Positions 41,617 through 50,487 are shown, numbered from the stretch's first letter. The stretch is 64,000 nucleotides of DNA from Chthoniobacterales bacterium (GCA_035274845.1 DATENU010000024.1:62001-126000); one strand, 5' to 3'. Notes: generated from the sequence alone by a model not told the origin. Program-made: numbers and translations.

Positions 41617-43824
41617 CTATTTTTTCTTAAATACCTCGACCGCATTCCACGCTTCGTCCGGCGGCTGGGCCTCGTATTCCAGGGAACGCTCGAGATACAT
41701 TTTCGCCAGGGCGTCATCAGGATAAAACTCGAGGAACTGTGAGAAAAGGATCTTTGCTCCGCTAAAATCGCGGGCCCGGAATTTCCGAAAGCCCGCTTCA
41801 TAAGTTTCCAGCCGCTGAATAAACTCCGCGTCTCCATCGCCGCCCTTCGCCCCGATGAGGGTGAACAACTCGACCGGTTTTGTTTTCCCTTTCACCTGCA
41901 CCAGCGCGACGCTGCGGAGATGAAACTCGTCGCGGATTAATTCGCTCGCCCGCGCGCCGACCAGAATGTCGACCGCGTAGGTCCGCGTCAGGGCTTCGAG
42001 CCGCGAGGCCAAATTGACGGCGTCGCCGATGACAGTCGGATCGGCCTTTTCCTGGGAGCCGATGTTGCCCACCAGGACGTCGCCATGATTAATGCCGATG
42101 CCGATATGGAACGGCGCGGTCCCTTCCCCTTCCCATCTTCTATTTAGTGCCGCGAGTTCGCGTCGCATGGCTACCGCAGCCCGGGCGCAGGCTTTCGCAT
42201 CTTCCGCCACGCCCCGGCTGCCAACATTTCCCCACACCGCCATCACAGCGTCGCCGATAAACTTATCGAGGGTGCCGTTGTGCTGGAAAACGGCGCTAGT
42301 CATCCGGCTCAGATATTCGTTGAGTTGCTTCACCAGCTTCTCGGGATCGGCGCTTTCCGTCATGGAGGTGAACCCGACAATGTCGGAAAACAAGATCGTG
42401 GCCGGCACCCGCACTCCGCGCAGACTGCTGTAAAAGCTATCGGGGTTATCGAGGATTTCCTTCACGAGATTCTTCGAGACGTAACGCTCGAGCGTGCGGC
42501 GGGTGCGGAGCTTCTCCAGGCGCTCCAGAGTAAAATCGTAGCCGAGGGAGAACAGTCCGCTCAGGCTGAAGGAGCCAAGGACAGGGAGGGTAAGCAGAAA
42601 AACATTCTGCGTGTTATAGAGTCCCACCACGGCGGCGAGATAGCCGGCACTGAGCCCGATGAGAAGGAGAAGCGCGACCAGCGTCTGCCGGACAAAGGCA
42701 ACCACCACCCAGGCGCAGAAGCCCGCGCCGAGCAACAGAGCGAGGTTTGTCCAGGGCCCGGTTTCGTTTAAAAACTCGCCATCCAGCGCGGCGGCGATCG
42801 AATGGAAATGGGTGATCGGCCCTGAAGTCACATCGCTGATAGGAGTGGGATGGACATCGTGCGCAATGGCCGAGGCCGCACCGATGAGCACGACCTTGTT
42901 CTGGAAAAAACTGCCGTTGCCATAGTTCCTCTCCCAATAGGCAGGAACGAAAATCTCGAAAAGAGAACGCGGCTGATAGGCATCGTTCGGTCCGAAACGG
43001 ATCATGGCGGATAAGCCCGGGGGAGGAATGCGATTGCGGAAGCCAAGCTTGCGGAGTGACCGCGCGTCGAGGGACTCGTAGATCGTCTCACCGCTTCGGG
43101 CGCGTCCCGGTTCGATGCCATTCATCTTGGCAATGATCTGCGAATCGGTCATGGCGTAGTTAATCCGGCGAATCCGGCTGTCCGCGTCCGGCCAGATACT
43201 CACGAAACCGACGCGGTCGTCGGTGAAACCATCCGGAATCAGCGCCTTGTTTGGCGGCACAAAAATGATGCCCATTTTGTCAGTCTGGGAACTTGCGCTT
43301 GCTTCGATGTCCGCACCAATGACAACCCGGTCGCGGTGACGATCGAGCGCCGCGCGGAATTCTTCATCGCCAGCGCGGCCCGGATCGAAGGTCAGATCGA
43401 AGATAATCAGGCGCGCGCCGGCATCGCAGAGTTTGTCGATGAGCTCGGCATAAACCGCCCGGGACCACGGGAACTCTTCACGCATTTTTTGCAGGGCGGG
43501 CGAACCAGCGACTTCCTCTTCGCTCACCTGGTCCAATTGCTTGGACGCTTCATCGATCCCCAGGAAGACAAATTCGTCATGAACTTTGGTGCGAAGACCC
43601 TTCCGTTCGAGGGCATCGCGAAACGCGGTTTCGTTTGCCCAAATGCTGTTGGCAAACGCAACCTGCCGAAGCAGGGCCAGGCCGATAATTATGCCCGTGC
43701 AGAGCGCGCAAATAAGCGCCAGCGCCACGCGGCGATGACGTCCGAGCCAGTGCATGCCGGATTTTAGGAGCCTTGTCCCAGACGGCCAATGCAATAATAC
43801 GCCTGTTGGATTCCGAGGTTGCAT
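41617..43824 (-). CDS. CHASE2-domain membrane adenylate cyclase
   Basis: A 735-residue class III nucleotide cyclase that should turn an extracellular signal into cAMP. The N-terminal membrane anchor is followed by a periplasmic CHASE2 sensor (about 60-360, with VFLGIDEASKQLDQVSEEEV and RLIIFDLTFDPGRAGDEEF). Three membrane helices precede a catalytic domain with metal-binding Asp481 (FSDIVGFTSM) and Asp525 (KFIGDAVMAVWG), plus GDAVNLASRLEALT. The catalytic residues look intact. The C-terminal tail carries a TPR-like segment (YEAGFRKFRARDFSGAKILF). No receiver gene is adjacent. Confidence 0.92.
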   Translation of the reverse strand: MQPRNPTGVLLHWPSGTRLLKSGMHWLGRHRRVALALICALCTGIIIGLALLRQVAFANSIWANETAFRDALERKGLRTKVHDEFVFLGIDEASKQLDQVSEEEVAGSPALQKMREEFPWSRAVYAELIDKLCDAGARLIIFDLTFDPGRAGDEEFRAALDRHRDRVVIGADIEASASSQTDKMGIIFVPPNKALIPDGFTDDRVGFVSIWPDADSRIRRINYAMTDSQIIAKMNGIEPGRARSGETIYESLDARSLRKLGFRNRIPPPGLSAMIRFGPNDAYQPRSLFEIFVPAYWERNYGNGSFFQNKVVLIGAASAIAHDVHPTPISDVTSGPITHFHSIAAALDGEFLNETGPWTNLALLLGAGFCAWVVVAFVRQTLVALLLLIGLSAGYLAAVVGLYNTQNVFLLTLPVLGSFSLSGLFSLGYDFTLERLEKLRTRRTLERYVSKNLVKEILDNPDSFYSSLRGVRVPATILFSDIVGFTSMTESADPEKLVKQLNEYLSRMTSAVFQHNGTLDKFIGDAVMAVWGNVGSRGVAEDAKACARAAVAMRRELAALNRRWEGEGTAPFHIGIGINHGDVLVGNIGSQEKADPTVIGDAVNLASRLEALTRTYAVDILVGARASELIRDEFHLRSVALVQVKGKTKPVELFTLIGAKGGDGDAEFIQRLETYEAGFRKFRARDFSGAKILFSQFLEFYPDDALAKMYLERSLEYEAQPPDEAWNAVEVFKKK

Positions 43825-43954
43825 CCGCCTGCTCGCTCGCTACTGTTCCGGCCCGCCCCGCCGGATGGCGCGCGGCGATCTGCTCACCTGGTTCCTATTC
43901 GGGACCAAATCAGCGAATGAGGTCGCGCAGATCATAATTAAAGAACAATTCGCT

Positions 43955-43990
43955 GAAAGAGGAATCCCGCCTCGGCGGGGTAAAACAAAA
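43955..43990 (+). promoter_or_regulatory. rplT leader with hairpin between the SD and the start codon
   Basis: A purine-rich Shine-Dalgarno AGAGGA (43957-43962) lies 27 bases before the ATG, too far for direct use. A GC hairpin (43965-43970 against 43973-43978) lies in between and would shorten the effective distance when folded. This could be a control point for L20 synthesis, but I cannot test it here. Confidence 0.35.
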
Positions 43991-44376
43991 TGCCAAGAGC
44001 AACTAACGCCCCGGCCAGCCGGGAGCGACGCAAACGCGTTCTCGACCAAGCCAAGGGATATCGCGGTCGCCGTTCCAAACTTTTCCGTTACGCGAAAGAC
44101 GCGACGATGAAAGGAAAGTATTGGGCCTATCGCGACCGTAAAACCCGCAAGCGCACTTTCCGCTATCTCTGGATCCAGCGTTTGAACGCCGCCGTCCGGG
44201 CCCAGGGTCTCACTTACAGCCGTTTCGCCGAGGGCTTGAAAGCAGCCAACATCGGCCTCGATCGAAAGATCTTGTCCGACCTGGCCATCACGGATGAAGC
44301 CGCCTTCAAAGGCATCGTCGAGCAGGTAAAGACCGCGCTCGAAGAAAAGGCGAAATCAAAGAAGAAAGCGGCGTAA
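43990..44376 (+). CDS. rplT: 50S ribosomal protein L20
   Basis: Ribosomal large-subunit assembly protein, 128 residues. It has the typical basic N-terminal helix ([27 protein letters not shown]), the [24 protein letters not shown]-like core and a Lys-rich C-terminal extension. The usual partners infC and rpmI are not upstream; the preceding gene is the divergent cyclase. The 165-base leader ends with AGAGGA (43957-43962), a small CCCGCC/GGCGGG hairpin (43965-43978) and the ATG at 43990. Confidence 0.96.
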   Translation: MPRATNAPASRERRKRVLDQAKGYRGRRSKLFRYAKDATMKGKYWAYRDRKTRKRTFRYLWIQRLNAAVRAQGLTYSRFAEGLKAANIGLDRKILSDLAITDEAAFKGIVEQVKTALEEKAKSKKKAA

Positions 44377-44392
44377 GCCGTTCTTCGCCGCT

Positions 44393-45916
44393 TTAGAGCG
44401 CGGGCGAGTCCGCGCCGGTCGTGACGGCTTCCGGTACTTCTGCCGGGGCCGGTGTTTCCACCTGGCTGGCGACGTCGCCGGCTTCGCCTTGAGATCCTTC
44501 GACCGAAGGCGTCTCCGTGGAAGGGGCGTTGACTTCAGTTTCAGCGGGTTGTTCGGCAGTCGCCGCCGGTGGCGCTTTTGCCCGGGGCAAATCAAGGGAG
44601 CCATCGTTGAATTCGATGACGTAACCTTCGCCGATCAACCAGTGCAGGTCGGAGGCCAGCGTCATTTTCGCCTTCTCGAGCTCGGCGGCTTCCGTGCCGG
44701 CCGGACTCAATTGCTCCGCCAATAATTTTCGGTTAATCCCAGGCGCGGCCGCTACTTTTTCCAAAATCGCGTTGATCGATGGGGAAACCCCGGCGCGTTC
44801 GTGGCCGAAAATTCGGGTCCGAACGGGCGAGACGAAAAGCATTCCGCGGCGATGCCGAAAAATATTCAGCCCCGCCTGGCGCAGGCCTGCCGCCAGCTCC
44901 TGCATCATTTTCGAAGGCGACCGGGTTTCCTGCGACCACGCCTCCTCAATCGCGCGGCCCAACCCACGATCCGGAAGGCGCCGGCTCAAAACGCCGCTCA
45001 CGGTGAGTTCTTTTGCGCTGCGCAACAACGTTGGAAGATGCGTCTGCCGAAAGTGGCGTTCCGCTTCCGCTACGCTGGTAAATGTCAGCGGCGGCTCGAC
45101 GGCCTTGGTTTGGTAGGTCGTGACATTCCGAGCCTGCTCCTTCCATTCCTCCACCACCGCGGGATCGCTGACAATCTCGATCTGCCTTTGGTAATCGGCA
45201 AAGCTCATGCGCCGGCTGAAGCGCGTTTCATACAGATTCCGCAGCTGCGGTTGATAGGCATGATGGTTCGTGGGGCCAAGCAGAGTCCCGCTCAGTCGGC
45301 AACGCGCCACGTTCGAGAAATTTCCCTTCAACGGCTCGCTTTGCGTGACTTCGATCGTATAAAAATCGTCGCGGGCGTTGGCAAAGGCGGCCCCTTCGAG
45401 AATGCGTCGATCTGAAGCGACCGCACCGTTTTCGCCGATCTGGTGCAGGTCGGCGCCTTCCGCCGCGGTGAGGCGAACATCGTAGCGCTCCGGCTTCTCC
45501 AGGAAAAGCCGGGCCAGGGCAAAAACAGAGTACGCCACCGGCCCCGACTTGAGCTGAGCGACAACACTCTCGAAAGCGCGCGGATGAGGAAGAAACCTGA
45601 CGGTTACGGCGACCGGCGGGGCGGTTTCGACAGGCCGGTGCTCACGGTGATTTTCCGGCCGGCGCGGGCCTCTCCCGCGGTCCTGACGAGGTCCCCCGGA
45701 ACGCTGGTCTCGCGGCTGGCTCGGGCGTCGCTCCCGGGTTTTGGGGCCGCGCCGGTCCCGATCGCGGCCGCGGTCGGACCGCCCGGGGCCCCGCTCGAAG
45801 GCCCGCGGATCCTCGCCTTCAAAGTCGGCGTAATGATTCGGGCGCGCCGGTTCGTTTACCCACGACGGCAGCAATTTGAGGTCGAGTAAATCTTCCGGTG
45901 TGGACGGCGGAGGCAT
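44393..45916 (-). CDS. conserved-type protein with an RG/RD-rich N-terminal region
   Basis: A 507-residue protein of unknown function. A short N-terminal motif (PSTPEDLLDLKLLPSWVNEP) is followed by a strongly basic Arg/Gly/Asp/Pro-rich segment (about 35-100) like nucleic-acid-binding disordered tails. The middle is a folded region (about 100-420) with VRFLPHPRAFESVVAQLKSG. The tail is Pro/Glu/Thr-rich. An SLDLP-type helix-turn-helix-like stretch (LLAEQLSPAGTEAAELEKAK) precedes the tail. It converges on rplT with 16 bases between. A role near translation or RNA is guesswork. Confidence 0.6.
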   Translation of the reverse strand: MPPPSTPEDLLDLKLLPSWVNEPARPNHYADFEGEDPRAFERGPGRSDRGRDRDRRGPKTRERRPSQPRDQRSGGPRQDRGRGPRRPENHREHRPVETAPPVAVTVRFLPHPRAFESVVAQLKSGPVAYSVFALARLFLEKPERYDVRLTAAEGADLHQIGENGAVASDRRILEGAAFANARDDFYTIEVTQSEPLKGNFSNVARCRLSGTLLGPTNHHAYQPQLRNLYETRFSRRMSFADYQRQIEIVSDPAVVEEWKEQARNVTTYQTKAVEPPLTFTSVAEAERHFRQTHLPTLLRSAKELTVSGVLSRRLPDRGLGRAIEEAWSQETRSPSKMMQELAAGLRQAGLNIFRHRRGMLFVSPVRTRIFGHERAGVSPSINAILEKVAAAPGINRKLLAEQLSPAGTEAAELEKAKMTLASDLHWLIGEGYVIEFNDGSLDLPRAKAPPAATAEQPAETEVNAPSTETPSVEGSQGEAGDVASQVETPAPAEVPEAVTTGADSPAL

Positions 45917-46120
45917 CTCTTTTCATTTACGCCAAGCGAAGGGGAAGTAAACTGCTCATGCCGTTGGGAGAGCCGAATTCTCGCCTGTTTGGCGGGCAGG
46001 AGGCGCGATCCGATCCTTCGACCTGAAATTGATTGACAAGATCGCTAATTCATTTAGTTGCCATCCTTACCAAGAATGATAAAGAGCTGCCCCCTTAGAT
46101 AACGCCCAAAGGAAATTTTT

Positions 46121-46369
46121 ATGACGGACAAATCAATCGAAGAGAAGGTAAAGGACATCATCGTCGAACAGCTCGGCGTTAATCCGGAACAGGTCACGCC
46201 CACGGCGTCGTTCATTGAAGATTTGGGTGCGGATTCGCTCGATATCGTTGAGCTCGTCATGGCGTTCGAAGAGGAATTTTCCGTCGAAGTGCCGGATGAA
46301 GATGCCGAGAAACTTCAGACCGTCGGCGACGTCGTGAAGTACATCGAAGAGAAATCTTCGAAGCAATAG
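46121..46369 (+). CDS. acpP: acyl carrier protein
   Basis: An 82-residue acidic carrier for fatty-acid synthesis. The phosphopantetheine attachment is Ser39 in [10 protein letters not shown]. It has the standard four-helix sequence ending [11 protein letters not shown]. The ribosome site AAAGGAAATTTTT precedes the ATG. It is not next to fabF or other fab genes here; downstream are palindromic repeats and an MscS channel gene. A TTGACA at 46033-46038 lies in the 204-base upstream gap and may be its -35 box, with a poor -10. Confidence 0.96.
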   Translation: MTDKSIEEKVKDIIVEQLGVNPEQVTPTASFIEDLGADSLDIVELVMAFEEEFSVEVPDEDAEKLQTVGDVVKYIEEKSSKQ

Positions 46370-46392
46370 TCTTCCTGGCGTCGGCACGCCTC

Positions 46393-46480
46393 TCTTGGAG
46401 CCGGCACGCCATCGTGCCGGAGGGAACCAGCCCCCGACGCGCCCATCCCAAACGGCTCGAAGGCGAGCCGTCTCCATTCG
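46393..46480. repeat. GGAGCCGGC composite palindromic element after acpP
   Basis: Two palindromes in fixed order: CCGGCACG (46401-46408) / CGTGCCGG (46413-46420), then ACGGCTCG (46452-46459) / CGAGCCGT (46464-46471). The same pair in the same order, with a 25-base instead of 31-base linker, occurs at 61835-61918. It may also terminate acpP. Confidence 0.75.
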
Positions 46481-46539
46481 AGCCGTCTCGCGCCACGGTT
46501 TCGGGTTGCAGACGAAGTTAACCGTCCCACACTGAACCG

Positions 46540-47628
46540 GTGAGCTTTGCCCTCTTCGAAAAACCCCTTTTTTACATGGGGGAACATTACGTTTCTTTCC
46601 TGGGATTGATGGCCTTCGGCGGCCTTTTCGCGGCCGGTCTCCTCATGGCCCGGGGACTCCAGAGCGAGCTCGTTCGGCGCTTCCTGGCCCGGTTTAAACT
46701 CGATACCAATTTTATCGCGATCGTCACCACGATCCTGAGCGCGACCTCGCTGGTTTTTTTCACAGTCAACGCGGTGAACGCCGCCGGCATCCCGCTGCTT
46801 TGGACCGCGCCCCTGCCGGGAATCGCTCTGAGCCTGCTCCAGGTCTTTCTCCTAATTACAATGCTGGTCTCCGTTTTCTGGGTCTCCTCGCGAACGAAGC
46901 GTTTTCTCTTCAACCGCTACCTGGTCAGAAGCGGGCTCGACCGCTCACTCCAGTACGCCATCGCTCAAATCGTCAGCAACCTGGTCCTCGTCATCGGCAT
47001 CTTCCTGGTTCTTGAAAACACCGGAATCCATCTCGGCGCCCTCACCGTTTTTGCCGGTGCGGTCGGCGTCGGCGTCGGCTTCGGTTTGCAGAACATCGCC
47101 AGCAATTTCATCAGCGGCCTCGTCATCCTGGCGGAGCGCCCGATCACCATTGGCGACCGGGTGGAAGTCGCGGGCGTGGTCGGCCAGGTTCAGCAGATTC
47201 GCGCCCGGAGTACCGTGATTCTGACCAACGACAATATCTCGATGATCGTGCCGAACACGAAATTCATCGATTCGCCCGTCACCAACTGGACCTACGGCGA
47301 TCCCCGGGTGCGGTTTCGCATTCCGATCGGGGTGGCTTACGGGAGTGACGTCAACAAAGTGCGGGAAGCGCTCATCGCCGCCGGCAGCAGCAACGCTCAT
47401 GTCCTGACCGATCCCGCTCCGAGCGTGTTCCTCAAGCAGTTCGGGGAAAGCTCGATCGACTTCGAACTGGTGGTCTGGAGCAGCGAAATGAGCCATCGGC
47501 CCAGCCGTTTCAAGAGCGACCTGAATTTCGCCATCGAAGAAAAGCTGCGCGAGGCCGGGATCGAGATTCCCTTCCCGCAACGCGATCTGCATATCCGGAG
47601 CGGCGGCCCGAAGGCAGATCTTCTGTAG
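46540..47628 (+). CDS. MscS-family mechanosensitive channel
   Basis: A 362-residue small-conductance mechanosensitive channel relative that releases solutes on osmotic downshock. Three or four N-terminal membrane helices lead to the MscS pore helix and Gly/Ala-rich TM3 (GAVGVGVGFGLQNIASNFISGLVILAERPITIGDRVEV). A cytoplasmic beta domain follows (IRARSTVILTNDNISMIVPNTKFI). The start is GTG at 46540. The TAG stop is provided by a TGTAGCC palindromic element. The next gene starts 23 bases downstream. Confidence 0.92.
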   Translation: MSFALFEKPLFYMGEHYVSFLGLMAFGGLFAAGLLMARGLQSELVRRFLARFKLDTNFIAIVTTILSATSLVFFTVNAVNAAGIPLLWTAPLPGIALSLLQVFLLITMLVSVFWVSSRTKRFLFNRYLVRSGLDRSLQYAIAQIVSNLVLVIGIFLVLENTGIHLGALTVFAGAVGVGVGFGLQNIASNFISGLVILAERPITIGDRVEVAGVVGQVQQIRARSTVILTNDNISMIVPNTKFIDSPVTNWTYGDPRVRFRIPIGVAYGSDVNKVREALIAAGSSNAHVLTDPAPSVFLKQFGESSIDFELVVWSSEMSHRPSRFKSDLNFAIEEKLREAGIEIPFPQRDLHIRSGGPKADLL

Positions 47629-47650
47629 CCGGTCGCCGCGGCGACCGATC
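47619..47650. repeat. TGTAGCC palindromic element at the end of mscS
   Basis: CTTCTGTAGCC is followed by a perfect 16-base palindrome GGTCGCCGCGGCGACC (47631-47646). The TAG of TGTAG is the stop codon of the MscS gene, and the preceding CTT CTG codons are shared with the end of alaS. Confidence 0.7.
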
Positions 47651-47651
47651 A

Positions 47652-48839
47652 ATGCTAACCGCGATGCTCACTGATCAAACGATCCCCTTCAGCAGTGGCG
47701 TCGCCCGTATCCTATCGCGCCGTGACCTCGCCCAGCACGAAGCCTGGACGCGCGCGTTCGAAGGCAAATCGAAGGACCACCGTTTCTACGAAATCGTGGC
47801 CGATACCCTCGGTTCGAATTTCGAGCACCATTATCTTCTGCTCGAAGACAGCGCCGGAAAGGTTCGGGGCATTCAGCCGGTCTTCTTCGTGCAGCAAAAC
47901 CTGGTGGAAGGAATTCCGGGGCTTCGCGCTGCGGTCGAAAAAATTCGGCGCCGGTTTCCGCGGTTTCTGACCATGCGCCTGCTCATGATCGGAAACGCGG
48001 CGGGCGAAGGACACCTGTCGGGGTGCGCGGCTGGCGACGAAGCCTGGGTGGCGCGGGCTCTTCGCGAGGTTCTGCCCATTTTCGCGCGGCAATCGAAAGC
48101 GTCGCTCATCGTCTTCAAGGATTTTCCGGCGACTTACCGCGACGCGCTGACCGATCTCGCGCAGGCCGGGTTCACCCGCGTTCCAAGCATGCCGATGACG
48201 GAGCTGACGCTCGATTACCGCGACTTCGATCATTACGTGACGACGCTCGGCGCTTCGACTCGAAAAGATCTGCGGCGAAAATTCCGGCGGATCGCGCAGG
48301 CCGAACCGATCAGAGTGGAAGTGACGGCCGATCTCACCCCGTACGTCGACGAAGTTTATCCGCTCTATCTCCAGGTCCATGAGCGTTCGCCCATGAAGTT
48401 CGAGCGCCTGACGAAGCAGTATCTCTCCGAGCTCGGCCGCCGAATGCCGGACCGCGTCCGTTTTTTTATCTGGCGCCAGCATGAAAAGGCGATTGCGTTT
48501 AGTGTCGCGCTCGTGCATGAGGGCACGATCTACGACGATTACCTGGGCTTGGATTACCGCGTGGCGCTTGATCTTCATCTCTACTTTTACACGTTGCGCG
48601 ACATTCTGAGCTGGTCGCTCGAGCAGGGACTAAAACGTTATCGAAGCAGTCCGCTGAATTATCAGCCGAAGCTGCATCTCGGGTGCACGCTCTACCCCCT
48701 CGATCTCTATGTCCGCCACGCTAATCCCGCCTTGAACAAGGCTTTTCGGCCCTTCTTGAAATTGCTTCAACCGACGCGGCACGACCCGGTGTTGCAACGT
48801 TTCCCAAACGCGCCCGAACTCCATGGCGAGCGAAAGTAG
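47652..48839 (+). CDS. GNAT-fold N-acyltransferase (FemAB/BioF2-like)
   Basis: A 395-residue protein that looks like a double GNAT-fold acyltransferase of the PF13480 kind. The STRKDLRRKFRRIAQAE segment, YLQVHERSPMKFERLTKQYLSELG and the FFIWRQHEKAIAFSVALVHEGTIYDDYLGLD core support this. GLDYRVALDLHLYFYTLRDIL and YRSSPLNYQPKLHLGC follow. Relatives acylate amino groups of lipids or wall peptides. The substrate here is unknown. It overlaps by 17 bases with the next of two SMR-type genes, so it forms a tight operon with them. Confidence 0.72.
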   Translation: MLTAMLTDQTIPFSSGVARILSRRDLAQHEAWTRAFEGKSKDHRFYEIVADTLGSNFEHHYLLLEDSAGKVRGIQPVFFVQQNLVEGIPGLRAAVEKIRRRFPRFLTMRLLMIGNAAGEGHLSGCAAGDEAWVARALREVLPIFARQSKASLIVFKDFPATYRDALTDLAQAGFTRVPSMPMTELTLDYRDFDHYVTTLGASTRKDLRRKFRRIAQAEPIRVEVTADLTPYVDEVYPLYLQVHERSPMKFERLTKQYLSELGRRMPDRVRFFIWRQHEKAIAFSVALVHEGTIYDDYLGLDYRVALDLHLYFYTLRDILSWSLEQGLKRYRSSPLNYQPKLHLGCTLYPLDLYVRHANPALNKAFRPFLKLLQPTRHDPVLQRFPNAPELHGERK

Positions 48840-49233
48840 ACCGACTGGCTTCCGCAATCCGTGGCTGTATCTCGTGATCAGCGTGAGCTGCGTGACGATC
48901 TACGAGCTGCTCCTTAAACGCGGCGCCCGTGAGACGGCCAACCCAAATTCGAGCTGGTCCTGGACCGGCCTTTCCGGGCTCGGGTCGATCTATGTCTGGA
49001 TCGCGATCGTATTCGTGATCATAAGCCTCCTCACCTGGCTGTATGTGCTCCGGTATCTTCCGCTCTCGATCGCGTTTCCGATTTCGCAGGCGGTCCATGT
49101 CCTGGTGCCGCTCGGAAGCTGGCTCATCCTGGGAGAGAATATCATCACCTTGCGCTGGGTCGGGATCGCCTTTGTGTCGTTAGGCCTGGCCGTGGTGGCG
49201 AGGCCGGTGGCGAGCATTGAGGAGGAGTTATGA
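48823..49233 (+). CDS. EamA/SMR-type small membrane transporter subunit A
   Basis: A 136-residue protein with four membrane helices, resembling one half of a DMT-superfamily transporter (TIYELLLKRGARE, then LRYLPLSIAFPISQAVHVLVPLGSWLILGENI). The P-x-S-x-A-x-P-I-S-Q motif is like that of EamA proteins and the ArnE/ArnF-type lipid-linked-sugar flippases. It starts inside the end of the acyltransferase gene and overlaps the next SMR-type gene by four bases, so the two probably form a heterodimer. Confidence 0.8.
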   Translation: MASESRPTGFRNPWLYLVISVSCVTIYELLLKRGARETANPNSSWSWTGLSGLGSIYVWIAIVFVIISLLTWLYVLRYLPLSIAFPISQAVHVLVPLGSWLILGENIITLRWVGIAFVSLGLAVVARPVASIEEEL

Positions 49234-49577
49234 CCGCCGTCGCTCTCGCCATTGTCCTGGTCGCTCTGATCGCCCACACCGCGGGGCAGGTCTTCCTGAA
49301 ACACGCCATGGCTTCTTCGCATACCGACGCGGGGTTTCGCTCGCGAAAGGTCGTCCTTCCGTTTGCCATCGGGATCGCGCTCATGACCACGCAATTTTTC
49401 CTAAACCTGGGACTTCTGCAGCGTTACGACCTCAGCTTCATCTACCCTTTCCAGGGATTGGGAGTGCTCATCATCACGTTCATTGCCGGGGTGACTTTGC
49501 GGGAAAAGCTCTCTCTCCAGCTCGTTTTCGGCTCGGCCCTGATCAGCCTCGGGGTGGTGCTGGTCTCAATGACCTAG
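49230..49577 (+). CDS. EamA/SMR-type small membrane transporter subunit B
   Basis: A 115-residue four-helix protein, the partner of the preceding SMR-type gene. It contains GQVFLKHAMASSH at the end of helix 1 and RYDLSFIYPFQGLGVLIITFIAGVTLREKL, the counterpart of the other subunit's P-rich motif. The ATG overlaps the previous stop (ATGA). Paired SMR proteins of opposite topology commonly act together. The acyltransferase linkage suggests export or flipping of an acylated or lipid-linked product, which is inference. Confidence 0.8.
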   Translation: MTAVALAIVLVALIAHTAGQVFLKHAMASSHTDAGFRSRKVVLPFAIGIALMTTQFFLNLGLLQRYDLSFIYPFQGLGVLIITFIAGVTLREKLSLQLVFGSALISLGVVLVSMT

Positions 49578-49664
49578 GTAGGGACACGGCGCGCTGCGGC
49601 GTCCGCTTTGTCGCATCTACGCCACCAAGGACGCACGCGGACGCCGCAGCGCGGCGTCCCTACC
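49577..49664. repeat. GGTAGGGAC palindromic element between convergent genes
   Basis: The left arm 49577-49606 and right arm 49637-49664 are inverted copies with one small gap (GCGCTGCGGCGTCCGC is perfect). The right arm supplies the TAG stop of the arginase-fold gene on the minus strand. The left arm begins on the last base of the SMR-B stop. Confidence 0.8.
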
Positions 49665-50487
49665 CACCCAGGAGCGGCCACAATCGGCTAAACGCTCGCA
49701 AATTCACTTCACGCGCCGCGTCGAGGTTTTGCCCCTGCAGCTTCGGATGGTCGATCTCGGCGGCGAACCGCTGTTTCGCTCGCGCATATTTCGGCGGCGA
49801 GAACGCGCCACAGATGTCGCCGGCCACGATCTTTGCTTTCGCGCGCAGCTGGTTGAGCGCCCAGGCCACATCGTCGAGGGCGAAGCGTCCGCTCTCCCAA
49901 TTGGTCATCGCATCTTCGGCTCGCAGGCAATCGAGATCGATCGTCACGTACAAATTTGCCTCGCTTAAGCCTTGCGCGAACTGGGTGAACTTCGCCCGCC
50001 AGTTCGAACTCAGGATCGCACCCCGGCGGTCGTGGTCCCTGACTGGGTGCCCATCCGCCCAGGGGTGGACCTCCAACTCGCCAGTTCGTTCTGCGCGCCG
50101 ATTCCCGAATAAGTTTCGCGGCCACCAACATTCGAAATTGCCGCAACCCCAAACGCAGACCTTTTGCACCTGCGGGAGCTCGAGCGCGCGATTGACCCAC
50201 CCACCGCAACCCCACCGCGGCGGCCGCACGTCCCAGTCCGGATGATTATCAAACGAAACGAGCACAAACGGCTCAGTCAGCCGCCGAATCCAGAGCCCGC
50301 TCAGGTGATGAAAATCGCCCGAGCCATAAACGAGAAATGGCGCCACCCGCGGGCCGTATGCATGGAAGAACTCTTCGACCAACCGGCTCGGGGCCGAGAA
50401 TCGGAGGCGCGGCCCCCATTCCCGCGCATCCACCGTCGGCAGATCGCTGGGCAAACCGGCCCAGGCGTCATCAAGGTTGAGGTGCAA
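49660..50487 (-). CDS. arginase/ureohydrolase-fold protein
   Basis: A 275-residue protein with the manganese ligands of the ureohydrolase fold. GSGDFHH has His60/His61, SFDNHPDWD has Asp80, His82 and Asp84, and VTIDLDCL has Asp184 and Asp186. It lacks the usual strong agmatinase or arginase substrate motifs, so which amidine or other compound it hydrolyses is unclear. The fourth conserved region (AGDICGAFSPP) replaces the typical glutamate motif. It is convergent with the SMR pair and divergent from the Fet4-like gene. Confidence 0.75.
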   Translation of the reverse strand: MHLNLDDAWAGLPSDLPTVDAREWGPRLRFSAPSRLVEEFFHAYGPRVAPFLVYGSGDFHHLSGLWIRRLTEPFVLVSFDNHPDWDVRPPRWGCGGWVNRALELPQVQKVCVWGCGNFECWWPRNLFGNRRAERTGELEVHPWADGHPVRDHDRRGAILSSNWRAKFTQFAQGLSEANLYVTIDLDCLRAEDAMTNWESGRFALDDVAWALNQLRAKAKIVAGDICGAFSPPKYARAKQRFAAEIDHPKLQGQNLDAAREVNLRAFSRLWPLLGG

